Position numbers and translations under genes: made by a program
The notes under the pieces: generated by a model
What the model was told of the DNA's origin: nothing
Seen by the model: only the letters and a program-made list of their open reading frames with translations
Database searches by the model: none
DNA from: Hyphomonas beringensis
GTDB lineage: Bacteria; Pseudomonadota; Alphaproteobacteria; Caulobacterales; Hyphomonadaceae
Assembly: GCF_000682755.1 (NCBI RefSeq)
Contig: NZ_AWFF01000109.1
Coordinates: 61,249 to 125,248, forward strand
Direction: 5' to 3'
Length of the DNA stretch: 64,000 nucleotides
Part shown: piece after piece, positions 41,681 to 49,930 of the stretch
Layout: each line of letters opens with the position of its first letter
Numbering within the stretch: position 1 is the first letter of the stretch

Positions 41681-43074
41681 TGCGCAACATATTGCTGATC
41701 TTTCGCCGCGACTATCTGGGCTATGTGAAAGCATGGGGCTTCTGGCTCAGCCTGGCCGCCGTGCCCTTTTTCATGATCATTGGCGGCAGCCTGGCAGGCT
41801 TTGCCGCGCAGTCCTCCCCGGTGCGCTACTACGCTGTGGTTGAGCCGGGTACGACACTCTATGCCGATGCCATCGAGGCCGAATTCCAGCGCCGGGAGCA
41901 AGCGGATCGCGATACGGCCAGCGAGTTGGCAGACCAGATGGACATGCCGGATGAGGCGAGCGCGCAGATTTCCACCTCGTCGGCAGACCGGAAATTCATT
42001 CGCGTGCCTGCGCCCGCCGATACGATTGATGGCCTGCGTCCCTATCTGCTGGGGGAGAAGACCGTTTCCGGGCCGGCAGGGGAGAAACCGCTCTTTGCGG
42101 CGCTCGTCCTGTCTCCCGAGAACAATGAGCTGGAATATTGGAGTGACGATGTGAACGTCACCCAGCTGCGCTATCTGACCGAAGATGCCATGCTGCGCCT
42201 CGCGCGCCGCGAAGCCCTGAAGGATGCAGGCCTTGGAGAGGATTTCCTCCAGACTGTCGACGATTCCGCTTTCAAGGTTCCGGCCAAGCGTATCCGTCCT
42301 GAGGCAGAGCAGACTGCAGAGGGCGCTGATGTGACGATGGCAGACCGCGCGCCGATGTTTGTCGCGGGCGGGCTCGCCTATTTCCTCTGGCTGATGGTGT
42401 TCTCGATCATCCAGTATCTGCTGATGGGCACGATCGAGGAACGCTCCAACAAGATCTTCGACACGCTGCTGACCTCTGTGAAACTGCCGCAATTGCTGGC
42501 GGGCAAGCTGCTGGCTGTGTTTGCGGTCACCTCCACCATGATGATCTCCTGGGGCCTGTTTGCCTTTGTCGGGGCCAGCGTGGTTGCATCCCAGGTGCCT
42601 GGCACGGGCGGCCTCATCGCGCCCTTCCTGTCAGCGTTACTAAACCCGACCATCATTGTGCCGGGCCTGATCAGCTTCCTGCTGGGCTATGTCATGTATG
42701 GCGTCATCTTCATGGCGCTCGGCTCCCTGTGCGATACGATCCAGGAAGCCCAGACGCTGCTCAGCCCGATGATGATCCTGCTGATGCTGCCGATGTTTGC
42801 CATCTTCATCGCCTTCCAGGATCCGGGCTCGCCCATCGTCAACATCGCGTCATGGATTCCGTTCTTCACGCCGTTCCTGCTGATCCTGCGCATGCCGCAG
42901 GACCCGCCCATGTGGGAAATCCTGGCGCAGATGGGCATCATGGCCGCCACGACCGCGCTGGTCCTGTGGGGTGCCACCAAGGTCTACCGCGCCGGCGCCG
43001 TGCATGGCGCGGGCATTGGAGACATGGGCAGCGCCCTGAAACGCATGATCGGCCTGAAAAGGAAGGCGGCCTGA
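41680..43074 (+). CDS. ABC-2 type permease, NatB-like
   Basis: 464-residue membrane protein. One N-terminal helix (AWGFWLSLAAVPFFMIIGG) is followed by a large periplasmic domain (about 45-225) and five or six C-terminal helices, including LLMGTIEERSNKIFDTLLTSV, the coupling helix motif of ABC-2_membrane_3/NatB proteins. The start overlaps the ATPase stop (TGATG). Forms the exporter with the preceding gene. Confidence 0.9.
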   Translation: MRNILLIFRRDYLGYVKAWGFWLSLAAVPFFMIIGGSLAGFAAQSSPVRYYAVVEPGTTLYADAIEAEFQRREQADRDTASELADQMDMPDEASAQISTSSADRKFIRVPAPADTIDGLRPYLLGEKTVSGPAGEKPLFAALVLSPENNELEYWSDDVNVTQLRYLTEDAMLRLARREALKDAGLGEDFLQTVDDSAFKVPAKRIRPEAEQTAEGADVTMADRAPMFVAGGLAYFLWLMVFSIIQYLLMGTIEERSNKIFDTLLTSVKLPQLLAGKLLAVFAVTSTMMISWGLFAFVGASVVASQVPGTGGLIAPFLSALLNPTIIVPGLISFLLGYVMYGVIFMALGSLCDTIQEAQTLLSPMMILLMLPMFAIFIAFQDPGSPIVNIASWIPFFTPFLLILRMPQDPPMWEILAQMGIMAATTALVLWGATKVYRAGAVHGAGIGDMGSALKRMIGLKRKAA

Positions 43075-43107
43075 GGGGCCGTCTCCCTGCGCCTGCTGGC
43101 AGCCGAC

Positions 43108-43983
43108 TCAGCTAAATTCAAAGCCGCCATGGTTCAGCACGACCCGGCCATCGCCGCCAACCGTCTGGAAGATGGCGGTGCCGTCAGCGCCTTCGCCGGT
43201 CCAGATCCTGATGGTCAGCGCCTCGCCCGGCAGCACGGGCGATGAGAAGCGGCCCTGCATTGCCTTGAAGCGTGCCGGATCATTCCCGCACAGAGAGGCG
43301 AGCAGTGCCCGGCCCGTAAAGCCATAGGTGCACAGGCCGTGCAGGATGGGTTTCGGAAAGCCGCCCACATCCGAGAATTTCTTGTCCGAATGCAGCGGAT
43401 TGCGATCTCCGCTGAGCCGGTAGAGCAGGGCCTGATCCTCGCGGGTCTGATAGGTGACGCTGATATCCGGCTCGCGCTCTGGCGCCTTGTTGGAGGCATC
43501 TGCCGGCCCGCGGTCCCCGCCAAAGCCGCCTTCGCCCACAATGAAGACGGAAGACGTCAGTTCGAACAGCGGCTTGCCATCCGCTTCCAGTGTGGCCTCG
43601 GCTTTTGTCGCGATCACCGCGCCTTTGCCCTTGTCATAAATGCCGGTGATTTCGTCCACCAGCGTGATCTCGCCCTCCACCGGGATCGGGCGGTGCAGGC
43701 GGATGCCCTGTTCGCCATGTACCAGCATGCGCGGATCATAGGTTCCGGCATTGGACATGGCACTCTTGCCGCCTGTCGCATTGAAGCCAGCGAGCACACC
43801 GAATGTCGGCAGCACTTTCTGGTCCACCCCCATCGTGTTCTCTGTCGTGAATTCCAGCTCGGACCCGACCGGGTCTGCCGCGCCCGCGCCAACCCCAAGC
43901 GCATAGAGCAGCGCATCCTTTGAGGTCCACGCCCAGCTGCGCGGCGTGCCCTTTGATCCTACGGCGTCAGTATTGATCGGCAT
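43108..43983 (-). CDS. MaoC-like (2-enoyl-CoA) hydratase, double hot-dog
   Basis: 291-residue enzyme of the hydratase-2/MaoC type, related to the hydratase half of peroxisomal HSD17B4. The catalytic motif is YRLSGDRNPLHSDKKFS with the Asp-His dyad, in the C-terminal hot dog; the N-terminal hot dog (about 10-150) lacks it. PILHGLCTYGFTGRALL is conserved. Start MPINTDAVGSK (43983) has GGAG upstream. It hydrates trans-2-enoyl-CoA to (R)-3-hydroxyacyl-CoA. No other fatty-acid gene is adjacent. Confidence 0.9.
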   Translation of the reverse strand: MPINTDAVGSKGTPRSWAWTSKDALLYALGVGAGAADPVGSELEFTTENTMGVDQKVLPTFGVLAGFNATGGKSAMSNAGTYDPRMLVHGEQGIRLHRPIPVEGEITLVDEITGIYDKGKGAVIATKAEATLEADGKPLFELTSSVFIVGEGGFGGDRGPADASNKAPEREPDISVTYQTREDQALLYRLSGDRNPLHSDKKFSDVGGFPKPILHGLCTYGFTGRALLASLCGNDPARFKAMQGRFSSPVLPGEALTIRIWTGEGADGTAIFQTVGGDGRVVLNHGGFEFS

Positions 43984-44073
43984 GATTTGGCATCTCCTCA
44001 CCAGTTTTGTTTTTTCCATTCAACACGTGGATCTGCTGATCGGCAATGCTGACGGAAGGGGAGGGCCAAAAGC

Positions 44074-44108
44074 AAAAAGCCCCGCCAGCGCGGGCTGGCA
44101 GGGCTTTT
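44074..44108 (-). terminator. Rho-independent terminator of rpsU
   Basis: On the minus strand AGCCCTGCCAGC and GCTGGCGGGGCT pair (one mismatch) around CGC, followed by TTTTT. It is 28 bases after the rpsU stop and shields the MaoC gene. Runs of A on the other side make it usable in both directions. Confidence 0.8.
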
Positions 44109-44135
44109 AAGAAAACCGGATAACCGGGAAGGGGC

Positions 44136-44345
44136 CTATACCAGGCCTTCGCGCTGAGCGCGCTTACGAGCAAGCTTGCGAGCGCGGCGAACAGCTTCTG
44201 CGCGCTGGCGGGCTTTCTTCTCGGAAGGTTTTTCGAAGTACTGACGGGCCTTCATTTCCCGGAACAGGCCTTCGCGCTGCATCTTTTTCTTAAGGGCGCG
44301 CAGGGCTTGCTCAACATTGTTATCGCGGACGACGATCTGTACGAT
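44136..44345 (-). CDS. rpsU: ribosomal protein bS21, apparent ATC start
   Basis: 69-residue 30S subunit protein: [39 protein letters not shown], and the basic tail [17 protein letters not shown] are textbook bS21. In the minus-strand frame no ATG, GTG, TTG or CTG occurs between the in-frame TAA (44384-44386) and the conserved core. The codon in the expected start position, giving M-V-Q-I-V, is ATC (44343-44345) with GGAG seven bases upstream. The first in-frame ATG is codon 22, which would delete conserved sequence. A GGGGC-GUC-GCCCC hairpin lies just upstream of the ribosome site. The gene is certain; the start is inferred. Confidence 0.93.
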   Translation of the reverse strand: MVQIVVRDNNVEQALRALKKKMQREGLFREMKARQYFEKPSEKKARQRAEAVRRARKLARKRAQREGLV

Positions 44346-44417
44346 TGTTCTTCTCCATTCGTTTGGGGCGTCGCCCCGATGCGGTTATGTGTCGGCCTGA
44401 CAGACCGGGAAGCGGCG

Positions 44418-44447
44418 CCTATATCACGGGTGTAGGGCTTTGGCCAA
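44418..44447 (-). promoter_or_regulatory. rpsU promoter candidate
   Basis: On the minus strand TTGGCC (44442-44447) and TATAGG (44418-44423) are spaced by 18 bases, 73 bases before the start. Predicts a leader of about 65 nucleotides with a short hairpin. Confidence 0.4.
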
Positions 44448-44472
44448 GCCCCTTAAGCCATGAGGTTCAGTT

Positions 44473-45108
44473 ATGTCTACAACGCCGTCCCAAACCCTTC
44501 GGTTCCGCTGGTTGGATTCCCTGCTTCCGGAAGTGCCCTTTGACGGCTGGACCGAGGCGGCAGCGACCAAAGCTGCCGATTCGGCTGGTTTGTCTCCTGG
44601 GCAGCAGGCTCTTGCGGCGCCAAATGGCGTCACAGACCTGATCGATGCCTTCTTTGACCAGGCTGCTGACACAGCGCGGGAAACGCTTGCCGCGCAGGAT
44701 ATCAGCCAGCTCAACGTGCCCGGCAAGGTGCGTGCGGGCATTCTGGCCTGGCTGCAGGCGCTGGAGCCTCATAGGGAGGCTGTCCGCCGCGCGGCCATCA
44801 AGGGCATGCTGCCCTGGAGCTCCGCGCCCGCCCTGCAGCGGACCTGGAAGGTCGCTGACATGGTGTGGGAAGCAGCCGGCGACACCGCGACAGACTATAA
44901 TCGATACTCCAAGCGCGGCCTTCTGGCTGCTGCCCTGCCATCCATAGTCATGAAATGGCTGGACCATCCTTCTGATGAAGAACTTGGAACATTCATCGAC
45001 AGACGACTGGCCCAGGCATCCGGCATCGGCCGGAATCTGGGTCGTGTTGCCAAACCCCTTCTTGACGCCTTGTCCGTCTCGCGTCCCAATAGGTCCGGAA
45101 ACAAATAA
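44473..45108 (+). CDS. COQ9 family protein
   Basis: 211-residue homologue of mitochondrial COQ9, a lipid-binding TetR-fold protein aiding ubiquinone synthesis through COQ7. The signature VADMVWEAAGDTATDYNRYS followed by KRGLLAA is intact. The N-terminal part has a TetR-like helix set without a clear DNA-binding motif. Divergent from rpsU, a gene order often seen in alphaproteobacteria. Start at 44473 is the only sensible ATG. Confidence 0.92.
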   Translation: MSTTPSQTLRFRWLDSLLPEVPFDGWTEAAATKAADSAGLSPGQQALAAPNGVTDLIDAFFDQAADTARETLAAQDISQLNVPGKVRAGILAWLQALEPHREAVRRAAIKGMLPWSSAPALQRTWKVADMVWEAAGDTATDYNRYSKRGLLAAALPSIVMKWLDHPSDEELGTFIDRRLAQASGIGRNLGRVAKPLLDALSVSRPNRSGNK

Positions 45109-45159
45109 GTATCGGATGGAAGGGATAAGGTGTCGGGCAGAAGCTGATCAAGCGCCCCA

Positions 45160-45188
45160 GGGGGCTGGGGGGGCTGATGGGTCCGGGG
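45160..45188 (+). other. G-quadruplex-type motif in a 250-base gap
   Basis: Four G runs (5, 7, 3 and 4 bases) with loops of 2, 5 and 3 bases lie in the gap between COQ9 and DUF2794. The rest of the 250-base gap (45109-45358) holds GAATC, a TTAA-N7-TTAG site and no convincing gene. Confidence 0.5.
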
Positions 45189-45282
45189 TGCCTGGTAAAC
45201 ACCTCCGCCCGACCATTCAAAGATGATTGCCCGGCGGGGCGCACGCAAGGCGGAAACATGGCAAATCTGCCCCAATTGCCCC

Positions 45283-45306
45283 GAATCCGCATTAAATCAT
45301 CGTTAG
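45283..45306. promoter_or_regulatory. GANTC plus near-consensus CtrA box before DUF2794
   Basis: GAATC (45283-45287) is followed four bases later by TTAA-N7-TTAG (45292-45306). The arrangement repeats, with a better CtrA box, before the next gene; both share CCGAATCCG. Sits 53 bases before the DUF2794 start. Confidence 0.4.
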
Positions 45307-45358
45307 GCGAGCTTAAACGTCATGTTTTCGCGTGACGGGAGAGTCGAGAAAGGGAGAA

Positions 45359-45694
45359 ATGGCCGAAACACCGCACAAAATAACGCCCCCGGAACCGCGA
45401 ATCGCTTTCCACAAAACAGAGATGCAGCCGATTCTCGATGTCTATGGCCGACTTGTCATGTCAGGCCAGGCAAGGGATTACGCGATTGGTATGCACAAGG
45501 ACCATGCCATCTTTGCCATCTTCCGCCGCCATGCCGAAAACCCCACCTGGCGCATAGAAAAACAACCCCATCTCGCGAACATGCAAGGTCAGTACGTCGT
45601 CTACGGACAAGCCGGGCAGGTGCTGCGCCGGGGCCGTGATCTGTCGCAGGTATTACGGGTTTTCGACCGCAGCCGCTTCCGGATAGTCGAATAA
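45359..45694 (+). CDS. DUF2794 family protein
   Basis: 111-residue conserved alphaproteobacterial protein of unknown function. The signature DHAIFAIFRRHAENPTWRIE, then QGQYVVYGQAGQVLRRGRDL and QVLRVFDRSRFR, fits DUF2794. Start 45359 has AGGGAG immediately upstream; a GTG at 45332 in frame is less likely. Possible cell-cycle control from the GANTC and TTAA elements upstream. Confidence 0.85.
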   Translation: MAETPHKITPPEPRIAFHKTEMQPILDVYGRLVMSGQARDYAIGMHKDHAIFAIFRRHAENPTWRIEKQPHLANMQGQYVVYGQAGQVLRRGRDLSQVLRVFDRSRFRIVE

Positions 45695-45702
45695 ATTTCA
45701 CC

Positions 45703-45724
45703 GAATCCGTTAACCCACTGTTAA
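45703..45724. promoter_or_regulatory. CcrM (GANTC) site and perfect CtrA box
   Basis: GAATC (45703-45707) is two bases from TTAA-N7-TTAA (45710-45713 and 45721-45724), a perfect match to the CtrA box. It lies 67-81 bases upstream of the next start codon. Confidence 0.65.
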
Positions 45725-45750
45725 CTAAAAACTTCTTGCGGAACGTTCTG

Positions 45751-45765
45751 GAACATTATAGGAAC
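45751..45765. promoter_or_regulatory. LexA box upstream of unknown gene
   Basis: GAAC (45751-45754), seven bases, GAAC (45762-45765): the complement of GTTC-N7-GTTC. A further GAAC at 45741 forms the palindrome GAACGTTC. The box is 26 bases before the start at 45791, so it should overlap the promoter. Confidence 0.75.
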
Positions 45766-45790
45766 ATACCTACCAGAACGGAGCATGAAC

Positions 45791-46138
45791 ATGGGTATCG
45801 AAGTCAGATTTCGGGGACAGTCCGGTAAAGCTTGGCAGTTCCAGCGTGTTGCAACAGAAGCGCCCTGGGCGCGCTCGGCCGGTGTGGCGATCTTCGCTGC
45901 CCCCGACACATATGGATGGCGTATCATCCGCGTTGTTGAACTGTCCGGACGGCCGAATGACGTTCAGCCGATCTGGGCCCTGGCAGATGCAGAGCGCTAT
46001 GGCGCGAATGCCGTCTTCGTGGCGCTGGAATTTGATGCTGCCGCCCGCAAGACAATGGCCGCCGACATCGAAGAGGGCTTCAGCCCGGTCTGCTTTTCAG
46101 GCCACAACCGGGCTGACGCGGCGCCAATCGCCGCCTGA
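45791..46138 (+). CDS. unknown 115-residue protein under CtrA/LexA-type promoter
   Basis: 115 residues, soluble, no signal peptide or helix-rich membrane part. Start at 45791 has GGAG seven bases upstream; the ATG at 45785 is too close. The sequence has a beta-rich N-terminal half (GIEVRFRGQSGKAWQFQRVA, AGVAIFAAPDTYGWRIIRVV) and a helix ADAERYGANAVFVALEFDAAARKT when split into two parts; one Cys near the end (SPVCFSGHN). I recognise no family. Its promoter carries GANTC, a perfect TTAA-N7-TTAA and a LexA box, suggesting expression set by both cell cycle and DNA damage. It converges on the VWA gene two bases beyond its stop. Confidence 0.75.
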   Translation: MGIEVRFRGQSGKAWQFQRVATEAPWARSAGVAIFAAPDTYGWRIIRVVELSGRPNDVQPIWALADAERYGANAVFVALEFDAAARKTMAADIEEGFSPVCFSGHNRADAAPIAA

Positions 46139-46140
46139 GC

Positions 46141-47838
46141 CTATTGTTCCTGGCCTGGTCTGTTCAGGGCGGCTTGTGCCTCAGCCGTCTCTGCCAGCCG
46201 GGTCAGCTCAATGAATTCTGCCCGATAGCCAAACTCATCGGGGCCCTTGGCGCCGGATGCCAGATTTCGGATCGCCTCCCACCCGAAACCGGCGCTGAGG
46301 GTCTCACCCCCTTTCAGCATTTCGCCAAAGCCCGCCACTGCTGTGGCAAAGCGCGCCCATTGCGGGGCGGCGTCCAGACTGTCCACACGGTCTGCGTCGG
46401 TGACAGGCCGCTCCAGCAGGATGGAGTCTGCCGCGCCGGGCGCCTTATAGCGCAGTTTCACAAAGGCATACTCGCCGGACAGATCCCCCTCAGGCCTGGT
46501 CTTGTCGCCATAGCGTAGCGGATCAATCTGCGCGGCGGATGAGCCGACCGGCGTGATGTCATAGATCGCCGTCACGCTGGTGCCGGCGCCAATATCGCCC
46601 GCATCCACCTTGTCATTGTTGAAATCCTCGCGGTCCAGCATGCGCGTCTCGTATCCGATCAGGCGATACTCAGAGACGCGGGCCGGGTTGAACTCGACCT
46701 GTATCTTCACATCATCCGCAATCGGAAACATGTTGCCGGACAGATCGTCGGCCAGCACCTTGCGGGCCTCGCTCAGCGTGTCGACATAGGCCGCCGTCCC
46801 GTTCCCGACCTGAGAGATCTTCTGCATCATCGCATCATTGTAATTGCCGCGGCCAAATCCGATCACGGAGAGGTAAATGCCCGTGTCCCGCTTGCGTGAA
46901 ACGAAATCCTCCAATTGTTCGGGGTCTGAAATGCCGACATTGAAATCGCCATCGGTCAGCAGCATCACGCGGTTCACCGCATCTTCCTTCATGCCCATTT
47001 CGGCAAGGGAATAGGCCAGGCGCAGGCCTTCGCCGCCAGCAGTCGAACCGCCAGCCTGCAGACTTTCCAGCGCGGCAACAATCTTGCGCTTGTCGCTGAC
47101 GGGTGTCGGCTCCAGCACTTCACCGGCGGCCCCGGCATAGACAACAATGGCAATCGTGTCCGTCGGCTCCATTTCTTCCAGCATCAGCTTGATGGCCTGT
47201 TTGGCCAGTGGCAGCTTGTCATCAGAGAACATGGACCCCGAGACGTCCATCAGCAGGGTCAGATTGACCGGCGGGCGGGCCTCGCGGTCAATGTCGCGGC
47301 CCTGAATGCCGATCTGCATCAATTCGCGTCCCTCCGCGAACGGAGAGGGCATGATGTTCACCTGGGTGGAGAAGGGGGCCTCCTCCGCGCCGGGCTGGGG
47401 ATAGGTGTAATCAAAATAATTGATCATTTCCTCGATGCGCACGGCGTCCTTGGGCGGCAGCACGCCGCTTTCCAGGAACCGGCGGACATTGGCATAGGAT
47501 GCCGTGTCCACATCAATGGAAAAGGTCGAGACCGGCTCTTCACTGACCAGTTTGACCGGGTTCGCCTCAACATCCTCATACTTGTCGCGGAATTCGGGCT
47601 GTGGCGCTGCCATGCCGGGCATGGGGGAGGCCATAGCTCTCGATTGGCTTGCCATGCCAGCCATTGCGGGCGGCGGCGGGGCAGGCGGTGGCGGTGTCGC
47701 CGAATAATCTTCCATGCGGCTTGCTGTGACTTCGACCGTTTCCGTGGCCGCCTTGTCCCCTGGCGCCATCTCGGTTTCGCAAGCGGCCAGTAAGGTGGCG
47801 GCGGCGACGCTGCCCAGAATAATCCGTTTGATGTGCAT
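46141..47838 (-). CDS. YfbK-like von Willebrand factor A lipoprotein
   Basis: 565-residue exported protein. Start 47838 has GGAGGG and gives a lipoprotein signal ending LLAAC. A Pro/Ala-rich linker (TPPPPAPPPPAMAGM) precedes a VWF N-terminal domain (STFSIDVDTASYANVRRFLE, DAVRIEEMINYFDYTYP). The VWA domain has the MIDAS motif DVSGS (LTLLMDVSGSMFSDD), with Thr and Asp in GGSTAGGEG and LLTDGDFNVG. A DUF3520-type C-terminus follows (ARVSEYRLIGYETRML, LSGEYAFVKLRYKAP). Metal-dependent protein binding at the envelope is expected; the ligand is unknown. Confidence 0.9.
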   Translation of the reverse strand: MHIKRIILGSVAAATLLAACETEMAPGDKAATETVEVTASRMEDYSATPPPPAPPPPAMAGMASQSRAMASPMPGMAAPQPEFRDKYEDVEANPVKLVSEEPVSTFSIDVDTASYANVRRFLESGVLPPKDAVRIEEMINYFDYTYPQPGAEEAPFSTQVNIMPSPFAEGRELMQIGIQGRDIDREARPPVNLTLLMDVSGSMFSDDKLPLAKQAIKLMLEEMEPTDTIAIVVYAGAAGEVLEPTPVSDKRKIVAALESLQAGGSTAGGEGLRLAYSLAEMGMKEDAVNRVMLLTDGDFNVGISDPEQLEDFVSRKRDTGIYLSVIGFGRGNYNDAMMQKISQVGNGTAAYVDTLSEARKVLADDLSGNMFPIADDVKIQVEFNPARVSEYRLIGYETRMLDREDFNNDKVDAGDIGAGTSVTAIYDITPVGSSAAQIDPLRYGDKTRPEGDLSGEYAFVKLRYKAPGAADSILLERPVTDADRVDSLDAAPQWARFATAVAGFGEMLKGGETLSAGFGWEAIRNLASGAKGPDEFGYRAEFIELTRLAETAEAQAALNRPGQEQ

Positions 47839-47938
47839 GTGTGTGTCCCTCCAATAGGCGTCCAGTGGATGACAGGATGGTAATCCAGTCATGGCGGTTT
47901 TGGGGCAGGGGCACGTTGGTTTGACGGCCAAAGAGGGT

Positions 47939-49825
47939 CTATTTGCTGGCGTTCAGCTTTTCGATGTACCAGCGCTCCACATCATCTTCCAGAATGGACA
48001 GGGGCCGCGGGCCGCCGCTCAGCACGATTTGGTGGAAGGCTTTCAGGTCGAAATCCGGTCCCAGAACGCGCTCTGCCCGTTCGCGCAAATCCAGAATCCG
48101 TTTCGCGCCGACCCAATAGGCGGCGGCCTGTCCCGGCCATACCGTATAGCGGTCCACTTCCTGGGCCATCGCCGCGCGCGGCAGGCCGGTCGTCTCTGTT
48201 AGATAGTCAATCGCATCCTGCCGGGTCCAGCGCATCTCATGCACGCCGGTATCCGCCACCAGGCGCGCGGCCCGGAACAGCATGGATTGTAGATAGCCGA
48301 TCCGGCCCAGCGGGTCTTCGTCATACAGGCCCAGATCATCGGCCAGCACTTCGCTGTAGACGCCCCAGCCCTCGCCATAGGCGACGTTCCAGATCATTTG
48401 CCGGATCAGCGGCAGGTTCGCGCGTTCCGCCGTGATCGCGCTTTCCAGATGATGGCCGGGAATGGTCTCGTGATAGACCAGCGTGGCCAGGGTGAAGTCC
48501 GGCCAGGCGGTCATGTCGCCCAGATTGATCTCGAACTGGGCGGGCGCTGAGCCATTTGCCGGCGCGGCACTGTAGAAGGCTGACGGGGCAGAGCTTTGCA
48601 GGAAGTCCGGCACCGCGCGCACGATGACCGCCGTACGCGGCATGTAGGGCATCACATCACCGGTCGTCGCCTGCGCCTCTGCCAGATGCTGGCGCAGCCG
48701 GGCCAGCAGGGCTTCGCGGCCTTCCGGTGTGTCCTCGTAAAGCTGGCCTTCCTCCGCCGTCAGCGCGGCCAGCCGCTCGGCCAATGTTCCCTCTGTATAG
48801 CCTTGTGCCTCCAGCGCCTGCATCAGTTCGCCGCTCAGCCGCTCGACTTCGGCGATGCCCTGCGCGTGCAGGGCTTCCGCCGTCATGCCCTCATAGGTGT
48901 AAGCCTGCAGCGCGGCGTCATAATAGCTTTCGCCATCCGGCAGCTGCCACACGCCAGGCTCCTGCGGGGCATTTTCCTTCATCTTTTCCAGCGCGGTCCC
49001 GTAATCCGAATAGGCTGGCAGAACCTCATCGCGCACCAGCCCGGTGGCCATTTCCAACAGTCTGTCGCGCTCTTCTTCGGTCAGATCTTCCGGCCCGCCC
49101 ATAAGGTTTTCCAACGTGGTGACCAGGACATGCTCCTCTGCCGGACCTGCGCCGGCCTCTTCAGCCAGGGTCTGCATGCGCTCCAGAATGAAGACCGGTG
49201 GGACGATGCCAGACCGCGCATCGGCCTCCAGCCGGCGGCGTTCATCCTGCAGCGTCGGCGCAATCTGGCTGAGCCGGGCCACATAATCGCGCGCTTCCTG
49301 CGCCGTATTGACCGGATGGGACCGGGTCATCAGGTCCGGAATATCGATATAGGCCCCGCGCATATGGTCTGCGACATAGGGATAGGCATGGCCGAGGCCG
49401 GTTTGCCCGTGACCGGCGACGAACAATGTCTCGGCGGTCTCATAAGCATGGATCACCGTATCCAGATGCCGCGCCTGATCGCCGCCAGCGGCCGGGCGCG
49501 GCGCGGCCAGCAGGGCCTCCAGCGTCTCCAGCCGGGTGACGCGCATCCGTTCATAGGCCGCCTGCGAGCGGTCAGTCAGATAGGCGTTGAACTCATAGCC
49601 CGCCGTGTCTTTTGACAGGCCGAGCCGCGTGGCCAGTTCCGGGTCTCCGGCCAGTTCGGTCTGCGCGATAGAGGTCAGCATCTGGTCTACCTGCCGGGCA
49701 ATGCGCCGCGGCGTACCGGCATCATCGACCGGCGGCGCGCACATCACCAGCAGGGGCAGGGCAGTGAGTCCGGCAAGCAGGGGACGGAAGGTTTTGCCGG
49801 ACTTACTGATCAAGGATGCAAACAT
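47939..49825 (-). CDS. DUF885 family metallopeptidase-like lipoprotein
   Basis: 628-residue protein with a lipoprotein-like signal (ALPLLVMC). DUF885 proteins are related to M32-type zinc peptidases: here TLVYHETIPGHHLES holds the HExxxGH-like metal site and EGWGVYSEVLADDLGLYDE the downstream Glu region. YWVGAKRILDLRERAERVLG and DLKAFHQIVLSGGPRPL at the C-terminus are family hallmarks. Presumed periplasmic or outer-membrane peptidase. 100 bases upstream of the VWA gene on the same strand; divergent from sapC. Confidence 0.9.
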   Translation of the reverse strand: MFASLISKSGKTFRPLLAGLTALPLLVMCAPPVDDAGTPRRIARQVDQMLTSIAQTELAGDPELATRLGLSKDTAGYEFNAYLTDRSQAAYERMRVTRLETLEALLAAPRPAAGGDQARHLDTVIHAYETAETLFVAGHGQTGLGHAYPYVADHMRGAYIDIPDLMTRSHPVNTAQEARDYVARLSQIAPTLQDERRRLEADARSGIVPPVFILERMQTLAEEAGAGPAEEHVLVTTLENLMGGPEDLTEEERDRLLEMATGLVRDEVLPAYSDYGTALEKMKENAPQEPGVWQLPDGESYYDAALQAYTYEGMTAEALHAQGIAEVERLSGELMQALEAQGYTEGTLAERLAALTAEEGQLYEDTPEGREALLARLRQHLAEAQATTGDVMPYMPRTAVIVRAVPDFLQSSAPSAFYSAAPANGSAPAQFEINLGDMTAWPDFTLATLVYHETIPGHHLESAITAERANLPLIRQMIWNVAYGEGWGVYSEVLADDLGLYDEDPLGRIGYLQSMLFRAARLVADTGVHEMRWTRQDAIDYLTETTGLPRAAMAQEVDRYTVWPGQAAAYWVGAKRILDLRERAERVLGPDFDLKAFHQIVLSGGPRPLSILEDDVERWYIEKLNASK

Positions 49826-49930
49826 GTCTGAAATATCGCCTTTTCCTCACTGCAGTTCTGGACCTATCGGCTGTTGTGGCCTCTGCCTAATTCCGGTATC
49901 GGTTTGCCAACAATTTCGGGAGTCTTAACC

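Noticed and set aside
40681..42492. Minus-strand frame of 603 codons opposite the ABC transporter genes
   Set aside because: Both sense genes have full ABC motifs; the antisense product is rich in Arg, Ser and Ala without pattern.
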